From NCBI GenBank assembly GCA_032095175.1, contig DAMCZI010000011.1, forward strand, positions 60,825 to 124,824: DNA of 64,000 nt, written 5' to 3'. Both the position numbers and the translations under genes were made by a program. Positions 25,978 through 34,622 of this stretch are shown here, one piece after another; within the stretch, counting starts at the first letter, position 1; every line of letters begins with the position of its first letter. The notes below the pieces were generated by a model. The model was given only the letters and a program-made list of their open reading frames with translations, was not told where the DNA came from and did no database searches. The DNA comes from DAMCZI01 sp032095175 (GTDB taxonomy: Bacteria; Bacillota; Clostridia; Clostridiales; Caloramatoraceae).

Positions 25978-27006
25978 ATGCCCTTAGATATACAAACTAA
26001 TGCTGATATTCCTAAAGTAAACATGCTTACATCAACAACAATAGAAATAATAGCAGCAATTGAGCTTCTTGCAGATATTAGGCATCATGAATTCGCAAGG
26101 GAATGGGCAGATAAAACAATTTCTAATTTATCAGATAAAAGTACTAAGACATTAGAGGTACTTCGTTCTATAACATCAAAGAGTTCCGGATTGTTTGAAT
26201 TCATACTTGAATATAGAATATTTAATGATGTTGAAGCCTTATGTCAGCTTATACTGGAATGTGAAAGAGTGGAATTCATATATAAATTTTTCAGTGAAGA
26301 AATAAGTAAAGAAGATATACAATCACTTATCAATGATAAAAAAAAGCTTTCTGACATAATTGATGATATAGCATGGCTTATAAATGGGGATGATAGTGGC
26401 ATTAAATATGTGCTATATAAAACTGATGATTTTAAAAAAGATATTTCTAATCTAATGCAAGAATTATATACAGAGGATTTTATTGAAAAGCTAAAGACAT
26501 TGGAAAGTCTTTACTCACAGTCTATGGAGGTTATAAGCAAAAAACTAACTGATAGGAATCCATTAGATTTATGTCAGGAAATTATGGGGAAAAAGTTCAG
26601 AAGGGTATCAAATTATAAAGAATACATATTTGTTCCATCTTACTTTATAAGCCCACATCAAATCAGGATTTTTAACCCAGAGGCATTGCTGCTCGTTTTC
26701 GATATAAGAAGAGACACCTACAACAATAACGAAAGAGTAGAAAATGTCTCGAAGGCTTTAAGTATAATATCAGATAGAACAAGACTTCAAATATTAAAGC
26801 AGCTTATTGTAGGACCTGCTTATGGCAAACTCCTGGCACGCAGACTGGATTTAACAACCGCTACAATATCTCATCACCTTGATCAATTGAAATCTATCAA
26901 CCTTGTAACAGAGGAAAGAGTGAAGAATATAAAGTACTTTAATGCAAACATAGATGAAGTTGAAAAACTTCTAGGCGAAATGAAAAAATATCTTTTTAAT
27001 GAATAA
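25978..27006 (+). CDS. ArsR-type winged-helix regulator
   Basis: The 342-residue protein has a long helical N-terminal region (DUF5937-like, about 250 residues) and a C-terminal ArsR winged helix: SIISDRTRLQILKQLIVGPA, then LARRLDLTTATISHHLDQL as recognition helix and NIKYFNAN as wing. No metal-binding Cys motif is seen. It most likely controls the exporter genes that follow in the same direction. The start is ATG 25978, with GAGGTG 6 bases upstream; a GTG nine bases upstream overlaps that site. The stop codon abuts a MITE-like repeat. Confidence 0.82.
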   Translation: MPLDIQTNADIPKVNMLTSTTIEIIAAIELLADIRHHEFAREWADKTISNLSDKSTKTLEVLRSITSKSSGLFEFILEYRIFNDVEALCQLILECERVEFIYKFFSEEISKEDIQSLINDKKKLSDIIDDIAWLINGDDSGIKYVLYKTDDFKKDISNLMQELYTEDFIEKLKTLESLYSQSMEVISKKLTDRNPLDLCQEIMGKKFRRVSNYKEYIFVPSYFISPHQIRIFNPEALLLVFDIRRDTYNNNERVENVSKALSIISDRTRLQILKQLIVGPAYGKLLARRLDLTTATISHHLDQLKSINLVTEERVKNIKYFNANIDEVEKLLGEMKKYLFNE

Positions 27007-27168
27007 GGCATATTAGAAAAATAAATGAGTCAGATTGCGAAGTAATTTTGATTATTTTCTAGGCACTCAATCACGAGCATACTAACTGTATGTAAGTGAT
27101 TGAGTAACGACGAAAAGAATCAAAAGGACGAGTAAGATGACTTATTTATTTTTTTAATGTGCCTAAGG
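27004..27168. mobile_element. MITE-like element with about 70-base imperfect terminal inverted repeats
   Basis: The left end TAAGGCATATTAGAAAAATA matches the complement of the right end, TTAGGCACATTAAAAAAATA. The arms continue through TTTTGATT and TTTTC to ACTCAATCAC / GTGATTGAGT around a short centre. There is no gene inside. The left end overlaps the ArsR stop codon. A 20-base end fragment recurs at 55582. Confidence 0.7.
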
Positions 27169-27177
27169 TATATTACA

Positions 27178-27243
27178 GGTGTCAGATACTGGAGGAATGG
27201 GATTTAAACTTATCCCCTTCTCTAGTATCTGACACCTATTTTT
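27178..27243 (+). repeat. Palindromic repeat, family A-like, copy 3, with T tract
   Basis: AGGTGTCAGATACT (27178-27191) pairs with AGTATCTGACACCT (27224-27237), followed by ATTTTTTTATT. It can serve as the terminator of the ArsR gene. Confidence 0.7.
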
Positions 27244-27330
27244 TTATTCCCTCAATTGACAACTTATCCATTTAAGTATATTATATAACCATCTAATTAG
27301 ATATATATCTTATTTGTTGGAGGGTTGAGT

Positions 27331-28308
27331 ATGGAAAATGTTGTTGAAGTCAAAAATCTTGTTAGGGAATACAATTCTTCAAAGGGAATTGTAAAAAAAG
27401 AGAATAAGAAGATTTATGCTTTAAAAGGAATATCCTTTGAGGTTAAAAAAGGAGAAATATTTGGACTTCTTGGTCCAAATGGAGCTGGTAAAACAACTAC
27501 AATAAAAATACTTACTACTCTACTTGCGCCAACCTCTGGGGAAGCAAGGGTATTAGGCTATAAAACCTTTGGGGAAGAAAAACAGTTAAGACCTAATATA
27601 AATTTCATATTTGGAAGTGAGAGGAGCCTTTATTGGCGTCTTAGTGCAAGGGATAATCTTATGTATTTTTCAGATCTATATAAAATAGATAAAAAAACAA
27701 GAAACAAAAGAATTCCAGAACTTTTGGATATGGTCGGACTTTCTGATAGAGCTGATGAAAAAGTTGAAACCTATTCAAAAGGAATGAAGCAAAGACTTCA
27801 GATTGCCAGAGGCCTTGTTAACGACCCTGAGGTTATTTTTTTAGATGAACCTACAATCGGCCTTGACCCCGTTGGAGCAAAAGAATTAAGAAAAATAATA
27901 ATGGATTTATCACATTGTGGGAAGACAATACTTCTTACTACCCATTATATGTATGAAGCTGATGAGCTTTGCAACAGGATTGCAATAATAAATAAGGGTG
28001 AGATCGCTGCCCTTGATACTCCTGAAGGTCTAAAGAAATTAAGTTCAAACCTTTCAGTTATGGAAATTCAGGTGCTAGGCATAGGAGCTGATAAAATAAA
28101 AACCATAAAATCAATTGATGGGGTTGAAGCCCTTTCATTAAAGCAAGATGAACATGTACAAATATTGCAGCTTCACTGTCAAAACCCATCAAGCATAACT
28201 CAAAAGGTAATGAATATACTAAGCGATATTAAGGTTCTCGGGGTAAATGCAAGAGAAGCGACCCTTGAGGATGCTTATATTAAACTGGTAGGTGATAAAG
28301 CATGTTAG
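27331..28308 (+). CDS. ABC-2 exporter ATPase
   Basis: The 325-residue ATPase has Walker A GPNGAGKTT, signature YSKGMKQRL, Walker B VIFLDEPTIGLDP and switch His in LTTHYMYEAD. It also has a C-terminal extension (MEIQVLGIGADKIKTIKSID) common in NatA/DrrA-like drug or antibiotic exporter ATPases. ATG 27331 follows GGAGGG by 6 bases; a TTG six bases upstream touches that site. It overlaps the first permease gene by seven bases. Regulation by the ArsR gene upstream is likely but unproven. Confidence 0.9.
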   Translation: MENVVEVKNLVREYNSSKGIVKKENKKIYALKGISFEVKKGEIFGLLGPNGAGKTTTIKILTTLLAPTSGEARVLGYKTFGEEKQLRPNINFIFGSERSLYWRLSARDNLMYFSDLYKIDKKTRNKRIPELLDMVGLSDRADEKVETYSKGMKQRLQIARGLVNDPEVIFLDEPTIGLDPVGAKELRKIIMDLSHCGKTILLTTHYMYEADELCNRIAIINKGEIAALDTPEGLKKLSSNLSVMEIQVLGIGADKIKTIKSIDGVEALSLKQDEHVQILQLHCQNPSSITQKVMNILSDIKVLGVNAREATLEDAYIKLVGDKAC

Positions 28309-29087
28309 AAAATTTTAAAATTATTCTTTCAAGCTGTGGTATCCAAATGAAACAATCCTTTGCGAGGGCTACCTTTAGATTCTGCGTCCTTGCGCAGCCA
28401 ATACTGTATGCGATTATTACATATATGATGTTTAGAGATTCCGGTCAAGAAAACTTTATTGCTTATGTTGTTCTTGGAACAGGATTACTCAGTCTTTGGA
28501 GTTCAATATGTTTTTCCTCTGCAGGAGATATCGAAAGAGAAAGGTACATGGGTACTCTTGAAATAATAACATCAACGCCAGCAAAATTTGAAGTTATTAT
28601 GTTTGGAAAGATAATTGGCAATACAATATGGGGTATATTTTCTATGATAATTACATTTATATTTGTGACAATTACATTTAGAGTTCCTGTAAAAATAGAG
28701 AATCCTGTTATATTTTTTCTAATTTTTATTTTATCCATGCTTTCCTTTATCGCTATTTCAATGCTTATGGCAGCTTTCTTTACTCTTTCAAGAAATTCAA
28801 GGGCTTTAATGAACTGTCTTGAATATCCTGTGTTTATACTATGTGGAATAATGTTTCCTATAAATATACTTCCTTTATGGACACGTCCTATTTCATATAT
28901 TCTTTCGCCAACATGGGCTGTAGAGTTACTAAGATTAAGTGTTTTAGGAATAAAAGATATAAACCAATTCTACACTAAAACACTTATACTTATTTTGATT
29001 ACAATAATATATTTTACTGCTGCCTTGAAGCTGTTTAAGAAAATAGATGTTGAAACTAGAATCAATGCTACTCTGGGGGTGTATTAA
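28302..29087 (+). CDS. ABC-2 type permease
   Basis: The 261-residue membrane protein has six hydrophobic segments with the ABC-2 layout. SAGDIERERYMGTLEIITST is the cytoplasmic segment found in ABC-2 permeases of drug and lipid exporters. Its ATG overlaps the ATPase stop and it abuts the next permease directly (no gap), so the three are one unit. It should pair with the downstream permease as a heterodimer. Substrate unknown. Confidence 0.85.
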   Translation: MLENFKIILSSCGIQMKQSFARATFRFCVLAQPILYAIITYMMFRDSGQENFIAYVVLGTGLLSLWSSICFSSAGDIERERYMGTLEIITSTPAKFEVIMFGKIIGNTIWGIFSMIITFIFVTITFRVPVKIENPVIFFLIFILSMLSFIAISMLMAAFFTLSRNSRALMNCLEYPVFILCGIMFPINILPLWTRPISYILSPTWAVELLRLSVLGIKDINQFYTKTLILILITIIYFTAALKLFKKIDVETRINATLGVY

Positions 29088-29888
29088 ATGGCGGAATTTT
29101 TTGATGAAGTAGGTAGATTTTTCAGACAATCCATTCTTTCCTTTAAGGCTTTATTTGGATGGCTTGATCCTAAAATATACATACTTGTGAAAATAATAAA
29201 CCCTGTATTTCAATTAATCTTTTTCTGTCTTCTTGCAAAACACGCATATAAGGTTTCTGATGTAACCCCCTGGGTTGTTGGTAATGCGCTGCTTCTTTGT
29301 ACCTATAATGCAATGTTCGGGGTAGGAACAGTTCTGCTAGATGAAAGAAGCTTTGGAACCCTTAAGACGGTTATCGCTTCTCCTTCAAGCAAATTTCTAG
29401 TTTTTACTGGAAGAGCATCCATGCATGTGTTCGATGCAGCACTTACAGTTATAATCGGTTTTTCTGCAGGAGCTGCTGCGTTTGGAGTAAGCTTTAAGGG
29501 TGTAAACATTCTTTTATTGATTTTAGTAATATTAACTGCAATGTTCTCAGCCTCAGGGATGGGTCTTTTAATAGGAAGTCTTGGCCTTAGAATAAGAGAT
29601 ATGAATCTTGTATTAAACATCTCTGCAATGGGACTATTGGCACTTAGTGGAGCTAATTTCCCCATTGATAGGCTTCCACTAATTCTTCAAAAGCTTTCCT
29701 ATGCTATTCCTCTTACAAGAAGTGTTAAAGCAGCAAGACTTGTTATGTCTGGAGAGGGGCTTTACACTATTGGAGGACTAATACTTGGAGAAATTCTAAT
29801 AGGTACAGCATATCTATTGCTAGGTTATATACTACTTAGAATAATGGAAACACTGGCTAGAAAGACAGCATCATTAGATATATATTAG
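29088..29888 (+). CDS. ABC-2 type permease
   Basis: The 266-residue membrane protein carries LLDERSFGTLKTVIASPSS, an ABC-2 class loop, and six hydrophobic segments. It starts at the base after the preceding permease stop. It completes the three-gene exporter. A hairpin (29887-29913) overlaps the stop codon and acts as terminator. Confidence 0.85.
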   Translation: MAEFFDEVGRFFRQSILSFKALFGWLDPKIYILVKIINPVFQLIFFCLLAKHAYKVSDVTPWVVGNALLLCTYNAMFGVGTVLLDERSFGTLKTVIASPSSKFLVFTGRASMHVFDAALTVIIGFSAGAAAFGVSFKGVNILLLILVILTAMFSASGMGLLIGSLGLRIRDMNLVLNISAMGLLALSGANFPIDRLPLILQKLSYAIPLTRSVKAARLVMSGEGLYTIGGLILGEILIGTAYLLLGYILLRIMETLARKTASLDIY

Positions 29889-29913
29889 AAAGGAAAGCAT
29901 TGCTTTTCTTTCT
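29887..29913 (+). terminator. Terminator hairpin after the exporter
   Basis: AGAAAGGAAAGC pairs with GCTTTTCTTTCT around a three-base loop. It starts within the stop codon; no strong T run follows. Confidence 0.55.
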
Positions 29914-30042
29914 AACCTCTTCATATTAAGATCTGTTTCCTTCCTAATACAGTTCATATAATTATAAATACTCTAAAGTCTAATCAATTCCATATCAATA
30001 TACTCCATAAACAAATTTAAAATTTAATATATTCCTAGGTTT

Positions 30043-30110
30043 CAAGGAATATGATTCCGCATAAATGTTTAGGGTCGAGCAATGTAGAATCATTTATACG
30101 AAACATATAT
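30043..30110 (+). repeat. Repeat family C, copy 2 (upstream of CheY-like gene)
   Basis: CGCATAAATGTTTAGGGTCG and AGCAATGTAGAATCATTT followed by ATACGAAACATATA. It is nearly identical to 17378-17444 and in sense orientation, 133 bases before the next start codon. The rest of 29914-30242 has no gene. Confidence 0.72.
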
Positions 30111-30242
30111 ATTAGAGTTTACAAATTATTTTGAAATTTTATCACTGATTTTACAAAATCTATGTTGATACACACAAAACATTGTAATAATATAAGATTA
30201 TGCGCAAATTTTGTAGATTTTTGTTAGGAGGAAATTACTATA

Positions 30243-30614
30243 ATGAAGATTCTAATTGTTGATGATTCTAATTTTTCTCAAAGGATAACATCCAATATAT
30301 TAAAAAAGTATATTGAAAATGCCGATATTCATTTTGCTAATGATGGACAGGAAGGATTTGATAAATATAAGGATATTAAACCCGATTATGTTTTTATAGA
30401 CTTATTAATGCCAAAAATGAACGGTCACGAAATGGTAAAACTAGTAAAAGAATATGACAATGCTGCAAAAATATTTATAATATCTGCAGATGTACAAAAG
30501 AGTATAAAAGGAGAGATGGAAAAGTGCGGTATCATATCCTTCATAAATAAACCCATTGATGAAGAAAAAGCCAGATTTATATCTGATATGATAAGGAATG
30601 ATAAGAATGAATAG
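30243..30614 (+). CDS. CheY-like single-domain response regulator
   Basis: The 123-residue receiver domain has the acidic pair D7-D8 (ILIVDDSN), the phosphoacceptor D53 (YVFIDLLMPKMNGHE), a conserved Ser in IISAD and the Lys in FINKPID. There is no output domain, so it acts by binding a partner, as CheY does. It is the first gene of a three-gene cassette with a CheC-like phosphatase and a diguanylate cyclase. AGGAGG lies 7 bases upstream of the ATG. No histidine kinase is adjacent. Confidence 0.9.
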   Translation: MKILIVDDSNFSQRITSNILKKYIENADIHFANDGQEGFDKYKDIKPDYVFIDLLMPKMNGHEMVKLVKEYDNAAKIFIISADVQKSIKGEMEKCGIISFINKPIDEEKARFISDMIRNDKNE

Positions 30615-31242
30615 TGAAACATTGAAATATGATATATTAAAAGAACTATTTAATATAAGTGTAGGTAAAGCTGCAAGTATTCTTTCTGAAATGATTAATA
30701 AAAGGATATTGCTTAATGTACCTAACATAGAGATTTTAGGTCCTAAGGATGTAGAATTTAAGATTGATAATTTGATTCCAAAGGTATTAGATGGTACCTT
30801 GATGGTTTCTTCAATTAGTTTTAAGGAAAAGCTAACAGGACAGGCAAATTTAATCTTTCCAGCTGAAAAGATGAGAACCTTTATAAACCTTTGTTTAAGT
30901 CAAGAGGAAACTATAGCCCAAAACGATATGGAATTTACTGATATTGATTTTGACATCATAAAGGAAATTGGAAATATAATTTTAAACTCTATCATTGGAG
31001 GTATTGGCAACAACCTGGGGATAGAACTGAATTATACTTTACCCGAAGTAAAGGTATTTGATAGGATAGATTTTGAAAATGATATTGAGAAAAAGGATTA
31101 CTTATATATTTTAATGCTGTACATAACCTTTAACATTGATGATATAGAAATAGCAGGTGCTATAATTATTAATCTAACTTTAGAATCACTAAATGAGTTA
31201 ATAAATAAAATTAATAAGATAGAAGATGAGTTGTATGGATAG
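30607..31242 (+). CDS. CheC-like phosphatase of CheY-P
   Basis: The 211-residue protein has two copies of the CheC active-site region: LKELFNISVGKAASILSEMI near the N-terminus and IIKEIGNIILNSIIGGIGNN in the second half, both close to ExxNIxxG. Such proteins hydrolyse the phosphate on CheY. The start is ATG 30607 (AAGGA nine bases upstream). It overlaps the response regulator gene by eight bases, so both are made together, and the adjacent CheY-like protein is the obvious substrate. Confidence 0.82.
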   Translation: MNSETLKYDILKELFNISVGKAASILSEMINKRILLNVPNIEILGPKDVEFKIDNLIPKVLDGTLMVSSISFKEKLTGQANLIFPAEKMRTFINLCLSQEETIAQNDMEFTDIDFDIIKEIGNIILNSIIGGIGNNLGIELNYTLPEVKVFDRIDFENDIEKKDYLYILMLYITFNIDDIEIAGAIIINLTLESLNELINKINKIEDELYG

Positions 31243-32164
31243 AGTTTTATATGATGTATTAAGCAATATCAACGAAGGTATAGTTGTCTTAAATGAGAAA
31301 TTAGAGATTTGTCTATGGAACAATTATATGGAACAAATAACTGGAATAAGTAAGGAACAAGCTATTAATAGTAATATATATACTATTTTACCTTCTCTAA
31401 ATAAGACCTACTTTAGCAAATCGATTTACGACGTTTTAAACAATGGTTATAAATTCTTCTTCTCCGCTGCTATGCATAAGAAATTACTTAATGACACTCA
31501 GGATTTAAACTTAAAGATAAGCAGATCTGAAAAGGATGGCTCAAGGTATTTACTTTTAGAGTTCACTGATGTCACAAATCAATTTGCTCGTATTAATCAG
31601 CTAAAAGGATATATTGATGAGCTATCTCTATTAAATAAAGAATTGAAAGAAAAAGAACAAGTTATTAAGAAATTAGCTTATTACGACAGTTTAACAGGCT
31701 TGGCAAACAGAACATTATTTTATGAGATCGCAGAAAAATTTCTAGCCAATGCAAAAAGAAACAATGATTTATTAGGAATGATGTTTATTGATATAGATAA
31801 GTTTAAAGGAATCAACGATACCTATGGTCATAAAATAGGCGATAACGTTATTATTGAGGCTTCTAAGATATTGAAAAGCTCCATAAGAGAAAGCGACATA
31901 GTTGCCAGATTCGGCGGAGATGAATTTCTAGTATTGCTGCCCCATATTAATAGTTATTCTAATAGTGAGACAATAGCTTCAAGAATACTTAATTCAAGCA
32001 ACAAAACTATAAATTGTAATGGAACAGAAATAAAAATATCCTTAAGCATAGGCATAAGCTTTTTCCCCTGCAGCGGTGATAATATTGATGAACTTATATT
32101 CAAGGCAGATAAAGCCATGTATACTGCTAAAATCAAGGGGAATAGCTACTTTCTTTCAGCATAA
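31226..32164 (+). CDS. PAS-GGDEF diguanylate cyclase
   Basis: The 312-residue soluble protein has an N-terminal PAS domain (INEGIVVLNEKLEICLWNNY through about residue 115), a coiled-coil linker (LNKELKEKEQVIKKLAYYDS) and a GGDEF domain with the intact active site ARFGGDEFLVLL. An RESD motif five residues before GGDEF is a c-di-GMP inhibition site. It should make c-di-GMP in response to a cytoplasmic signal sensed by PAS. It overlaps the CheC-like gene by 17 bases, which ties c-di-GMP output to the CheY/CheC pair. Confidence 0.9.
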   Translation: MSCMDRVLYDVLSNINEGIVVLNEKLEICLWNNYMEQITGISKEQAINSNIYTILPSLNKTYFSKSIYDVLNNGYKFFFSAAMHKKLLNDTQDLNLKISRSEKDGSRYLLLEFTDVTNQFARINQLKGYIDELSLLNKELKEKEQVIKKLAYYDSLTGLANRTLFYEIAEKFLANAKRNNDLLGMMFIDIDKFKGINDTYGHKIGDNVIIEASKILKSSIRESDIVARFGGDEFLVLLPHINSYSNSETIASRILNSSNKTINCNGTEIKISLSIGISFFPCSGDNIDELIFKADKAMYTAKIKGNSYFLSA

Positions 32165-32170
32165 GATTTT

Positions 32171-32217
32171 AAAAATGTAGAAGCATATATATATTGCATA
32201 TACGCTTCTACATTTTT
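32171..32217. terminator. Bidirectional terminator between convergent operons
   Basis: AAAAATGTAGAAGC (32171-32184) and GCTTCTACATTTTT (32204-32217) are exact complements with an additional TATATA/TATA inner pairing. It serves the diguanylate cyclase gene and the DUF2164 gene on the other strand. Confidence 0.88.
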
Positions 32218-32238
32218 CTATTCATCAGATATAGTTTC

Positions 32239-32472
32239 CTATCTCTCCCTTTTTTCCAGAGAATATATATCCTCAATTTTGTCCCTCATAAAAGTATAGG
32301 CATCATCTATTGCCTGATTGTATATTATGGGGCTTGCTTTTTCTATCATAAATTCAACCAGTGATTCTGCAAAAAAATCGCTTATCTCTTCATCCTTTCT
32401 ATCATAGAAGAAGCCCTTTATATCATCAATAAGCTGTTTTTTTATTTCCTTTGGTAATTCAAACTTTTTCAT
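32239..32472 (-). CDS. DUF2164 family protein
   Basis: A 77-residue protein beginning MKKFELPKEIKKQLIDDIKG, with FFAESLVEFMIEKASPIIYN and YTFMRDKIEDIYSL, the DUF2164 pattern. Function unknown. ATG 32472 has GGGGGGAAGG just upstream, which decides the start over a longer in-frame reading. It lies 19 bases after gltX and is probably co-transcribed from the gltX T-box promoter. Confidence 0.75.
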   Translation of the reverse strand: MKKFELPKEIKKQLIDDIKGFFYDRKDEEISDFFAESLVEFMIEKASPIIYNQAIDDAYTFMRDKIEDIYSLEKRER

Positions 32473-32491
32473 GCCTTCCCCCCCTATTAAA

Positions 32492-34159
32492 TCACTTTTT
32501 TGTATTTTCAATTGCAAATTGAAGTCTTTTTATAACCCTGTCCTTACCTAAAAGCTTCATTATCTGATACAGATCAAATGTTGCAGTTCTATTTGTAACG
32601 GCAGCTCTTATCACCATTGCTACATCTGAGACATTACCTTTAAAATTCTCTGGATTTTTCTTATACTCCTTCATGTCTCCTGCATATCCAAGCTTCTCCG
32701 CTATGTCCCTGATTCTGTTAAACCAGGTTTCATTATCATCCTCAGGGTTATATATCTTTAAGTATTCCTCTAGTATCTGCAGAGTATTTTGAGGCTCCAT
32801 TATATCCTTTACAATCAAAGCATCAGTATCATTCATATAGTATATATCATCATAGAAATATCCAATGTATTGTCTAACTTCCTTCCACTTTGAAAAATCC
32901 TTTCTTGGTTTCTTTATTCCTCTTTCTATACTGAATATCTTAATTGCATAATCCTTATCCTTCTTTAGAAGCTCAGCCATCTGCTTTTCATATTTTTTTG
33001 TCCAATTTAGGTACATCTCGTATGCCGTCTTCTGCTTGAAAATAAATATCATATTTTTACTTACATCATCAAGCTTTTTAACATCAAAAATCGCACCACT
33101 TGGACTCATTCTTTTAAGCTCTAGCTTGAATTCCTTATAATGCTTATCTGGATTATTTCTTCTCCAATCCTCATAGTTGGAATTTATAATGCTTAACAGA
33201 TAATCTATAACACATATTGATGGATAGCCTTCCTCATCGTAAAAGATAAAGGATACTTCCGGGTCCTTCCTTTTACTTAACTTTCTTTTTGAATTCCCAT
33301 CCAGCTTCATAAGTGGAGAAATATGAGCAAACTTAGGTACTTTAAACCCAAGTGTATTAAAAAGCTGTATGTGCAGAGGAAGTGACGGCAGCCACTCATC
33401 AGCTCTTATAACATGGGTTGTTCTCATAAGGTGATCATCCACAGCATGTGCAAAATGATAGGTTGGAAGCCCATCCGTCTTTAATATAACAATATCTTGT
33501 ATATTCTCCGGCATTTCAATATTCCCTTTTATTAAATCCCTGCACATTATTTTCTTATCAGGATTGCCAGGGGACCTAAAGCGTATTACATACTTCTTTC
33601 CATTTTCTAAGTTTTCCTTTATTTCATCAAGGGACATATCCCTGCATTTTGCCCATTTTCCATAATAGCCAGGCAGTTCCTTGTTCTCCTGTTGGATGCT
33701 TCTTATGCCTTCAAGCTCATCCTCACTGCAGAAGCATGGATATGCAAGACCTCTTTCAATTAAATTCTTTACATAGGTCTTATATATGATTTCCCTGTCA
33801 CTTTGTTTATATGGGCCATAATCTCCAACTTCATTTCCATCAAGTCTCATTCCCTCATCAAAGTTAATATCGTAAACATTTAATGCCCTTATTATCTCTT
33901 CTACTCCACCCTTTACTTCCCTTTTTCTATCCGTATCCTCAATTCTTAGACAAAACACTCCTCCACTCTGGTGAGCAAGCCTTTCATACACTATTGATAT
34001 ATATAATCCTCCAAGGTGAAGAAATCCTGTAGGGCTTGGAGCAAACCTTGTAACAACTGCCCCTTCAGGAAGATTCCTTTCTGGGTAAAGTCCTTCATAA
34101 TAGTCAGGAGTATTCTTTATATTGGGCAAAAGCAAATCTGCAATGATTTTTCCATCCAT
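32492..34159 (-). CDS. gltX: Glutamyl-tRNA synthetase
   Basis: The 555-residue class I synthetase has the HIGH-type motif TRFAPSPTGFLHLGGL, the ATP-site segment LRIEDTDRKRE, and the KMSKS-type loop KRKLSKRKDPEVSF. The C-terminal half is helical, as in the clostridial type that is longer than the 480-490-residue GluRS of many bacteria. It charges tRNA-Glu. ATG 34159 follows AAAGGTGG, which fixes the start; the longer in-frame reading runs through the T-box. Expression is controlled by the T-box leader upstream. Confidence 0.92.
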   Translation of the reverse strand: MDGKIIADLLLPNIKNTPDYYEGLYPERNLPEGAVVTRFAPSPTGFLHLGGLYISIVYERLAHQSGGVFCLRIEDTDRKREVKGGVEEIIRALNVYDINFDEGMRLDGNEVGDYGPYKQSDREIIYKTYVKNLIERGLAYPCFCSEDELEGIRSIQQENKELPGYYGKWAKCRDMSLDEIKENLENGKKYVIRFRSPGNPDKKIMCRDLIKGNIEMPENIQDIVILKTDGLPTYHFAHAVDDHLMRTTHVIRADEWLPSLPLHIQLFNTLGFKVPKFAHISPLMKLDGNSKRKLSKRKDPEVSFIFYDEEGYPSICVIDYLLSIINSNYEDWRRNNPDKHYKEFKLELKRMSPSGAIFDVKKLDDVSKNMIFIFKQKTAYEMYLNWTKKYEKQMAELLKKDKDYAIKIFSIERGIKKPRKDFSKWKEVRQYIGYFYDDIYYMNDTDALIVKDIMEPQNTLQILEEYLKIYNPEDDNETWFNRIRDIAEKLGYAGDMKEYKKNPENFKGNVSDVAMVIRAAVTNRTATFDLYQIMKLLGKDRVIKRLQFAIENTKK

Positions 34160-34480
34160 TTTAAAACCACCTTTCAAAAAATAATTAAAGCCCTTCATCC
34201 ATATAGGACGAAAGGCTGTCTTCCGCGGTACCACCCAATTTGATACAGATTATCTATATCCTCTTATCATGACATGAACACTTGTTTCATAGCACTCCCT
34301 GTATAACGTCAAGGTAAACGCAGCACCTACTCAAAATTTTCGGTCCGTACTCCAAGGCTTCCTTCAAAGGATTCAAATACCGAATTTCCACCATCATCGG
34401 CTCTCTGTAATCATATATTCCTTCTACTCTTCCTCTTCATCGCATTTTTTACACATTATTCAAACTATGCATAGTATTAC
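34160..34480 (-). promoter_or_regulatory. T-box leader of gltX
   Basis: On the minus strand the leader holds AGAGAGCCGATGATGG (stem I region), a GAA triplet at 34374-34372 that fits a Glu specifier, and the conserved T-box GGGTGGTACCGCGGAAG (near 34222-34238). An antiterminator/terminator region follows (GGACGAAAGGC-type pairing near the gene). It senses uncharged tRNA-Glu and lets transcription continue when the tRNA is uncharged. The assignment of GAA as specifier is by position and was not folded by software. Confidence 0.88.
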
Positions 34481-34485
34481 GTTAT

Positions 34486-34513
34486 ATTATAAACCTTTTG
34501 TATATACTGTCAA
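34486..34513 (-). promoter_or_regulatory. Promoter of gltX
   Basis: Reading the minus strand, TTGACA (34513-34508), a 16-base spacer and TATAAT (34491-34486). Both hexamers are consensus. Transcription should begin near 34479, at the head of the T-box leader. Confidence 0.82.
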
Positions 34514-34622
34514 TATATATGACACCAAAACCCAAGGAGTAAATCTCCATGTTTTCTCCTTACTTCGACATATTCCACTATGATATAATATATTTACCTA
34601 ATAACATGGAAGGGGGATTTTC

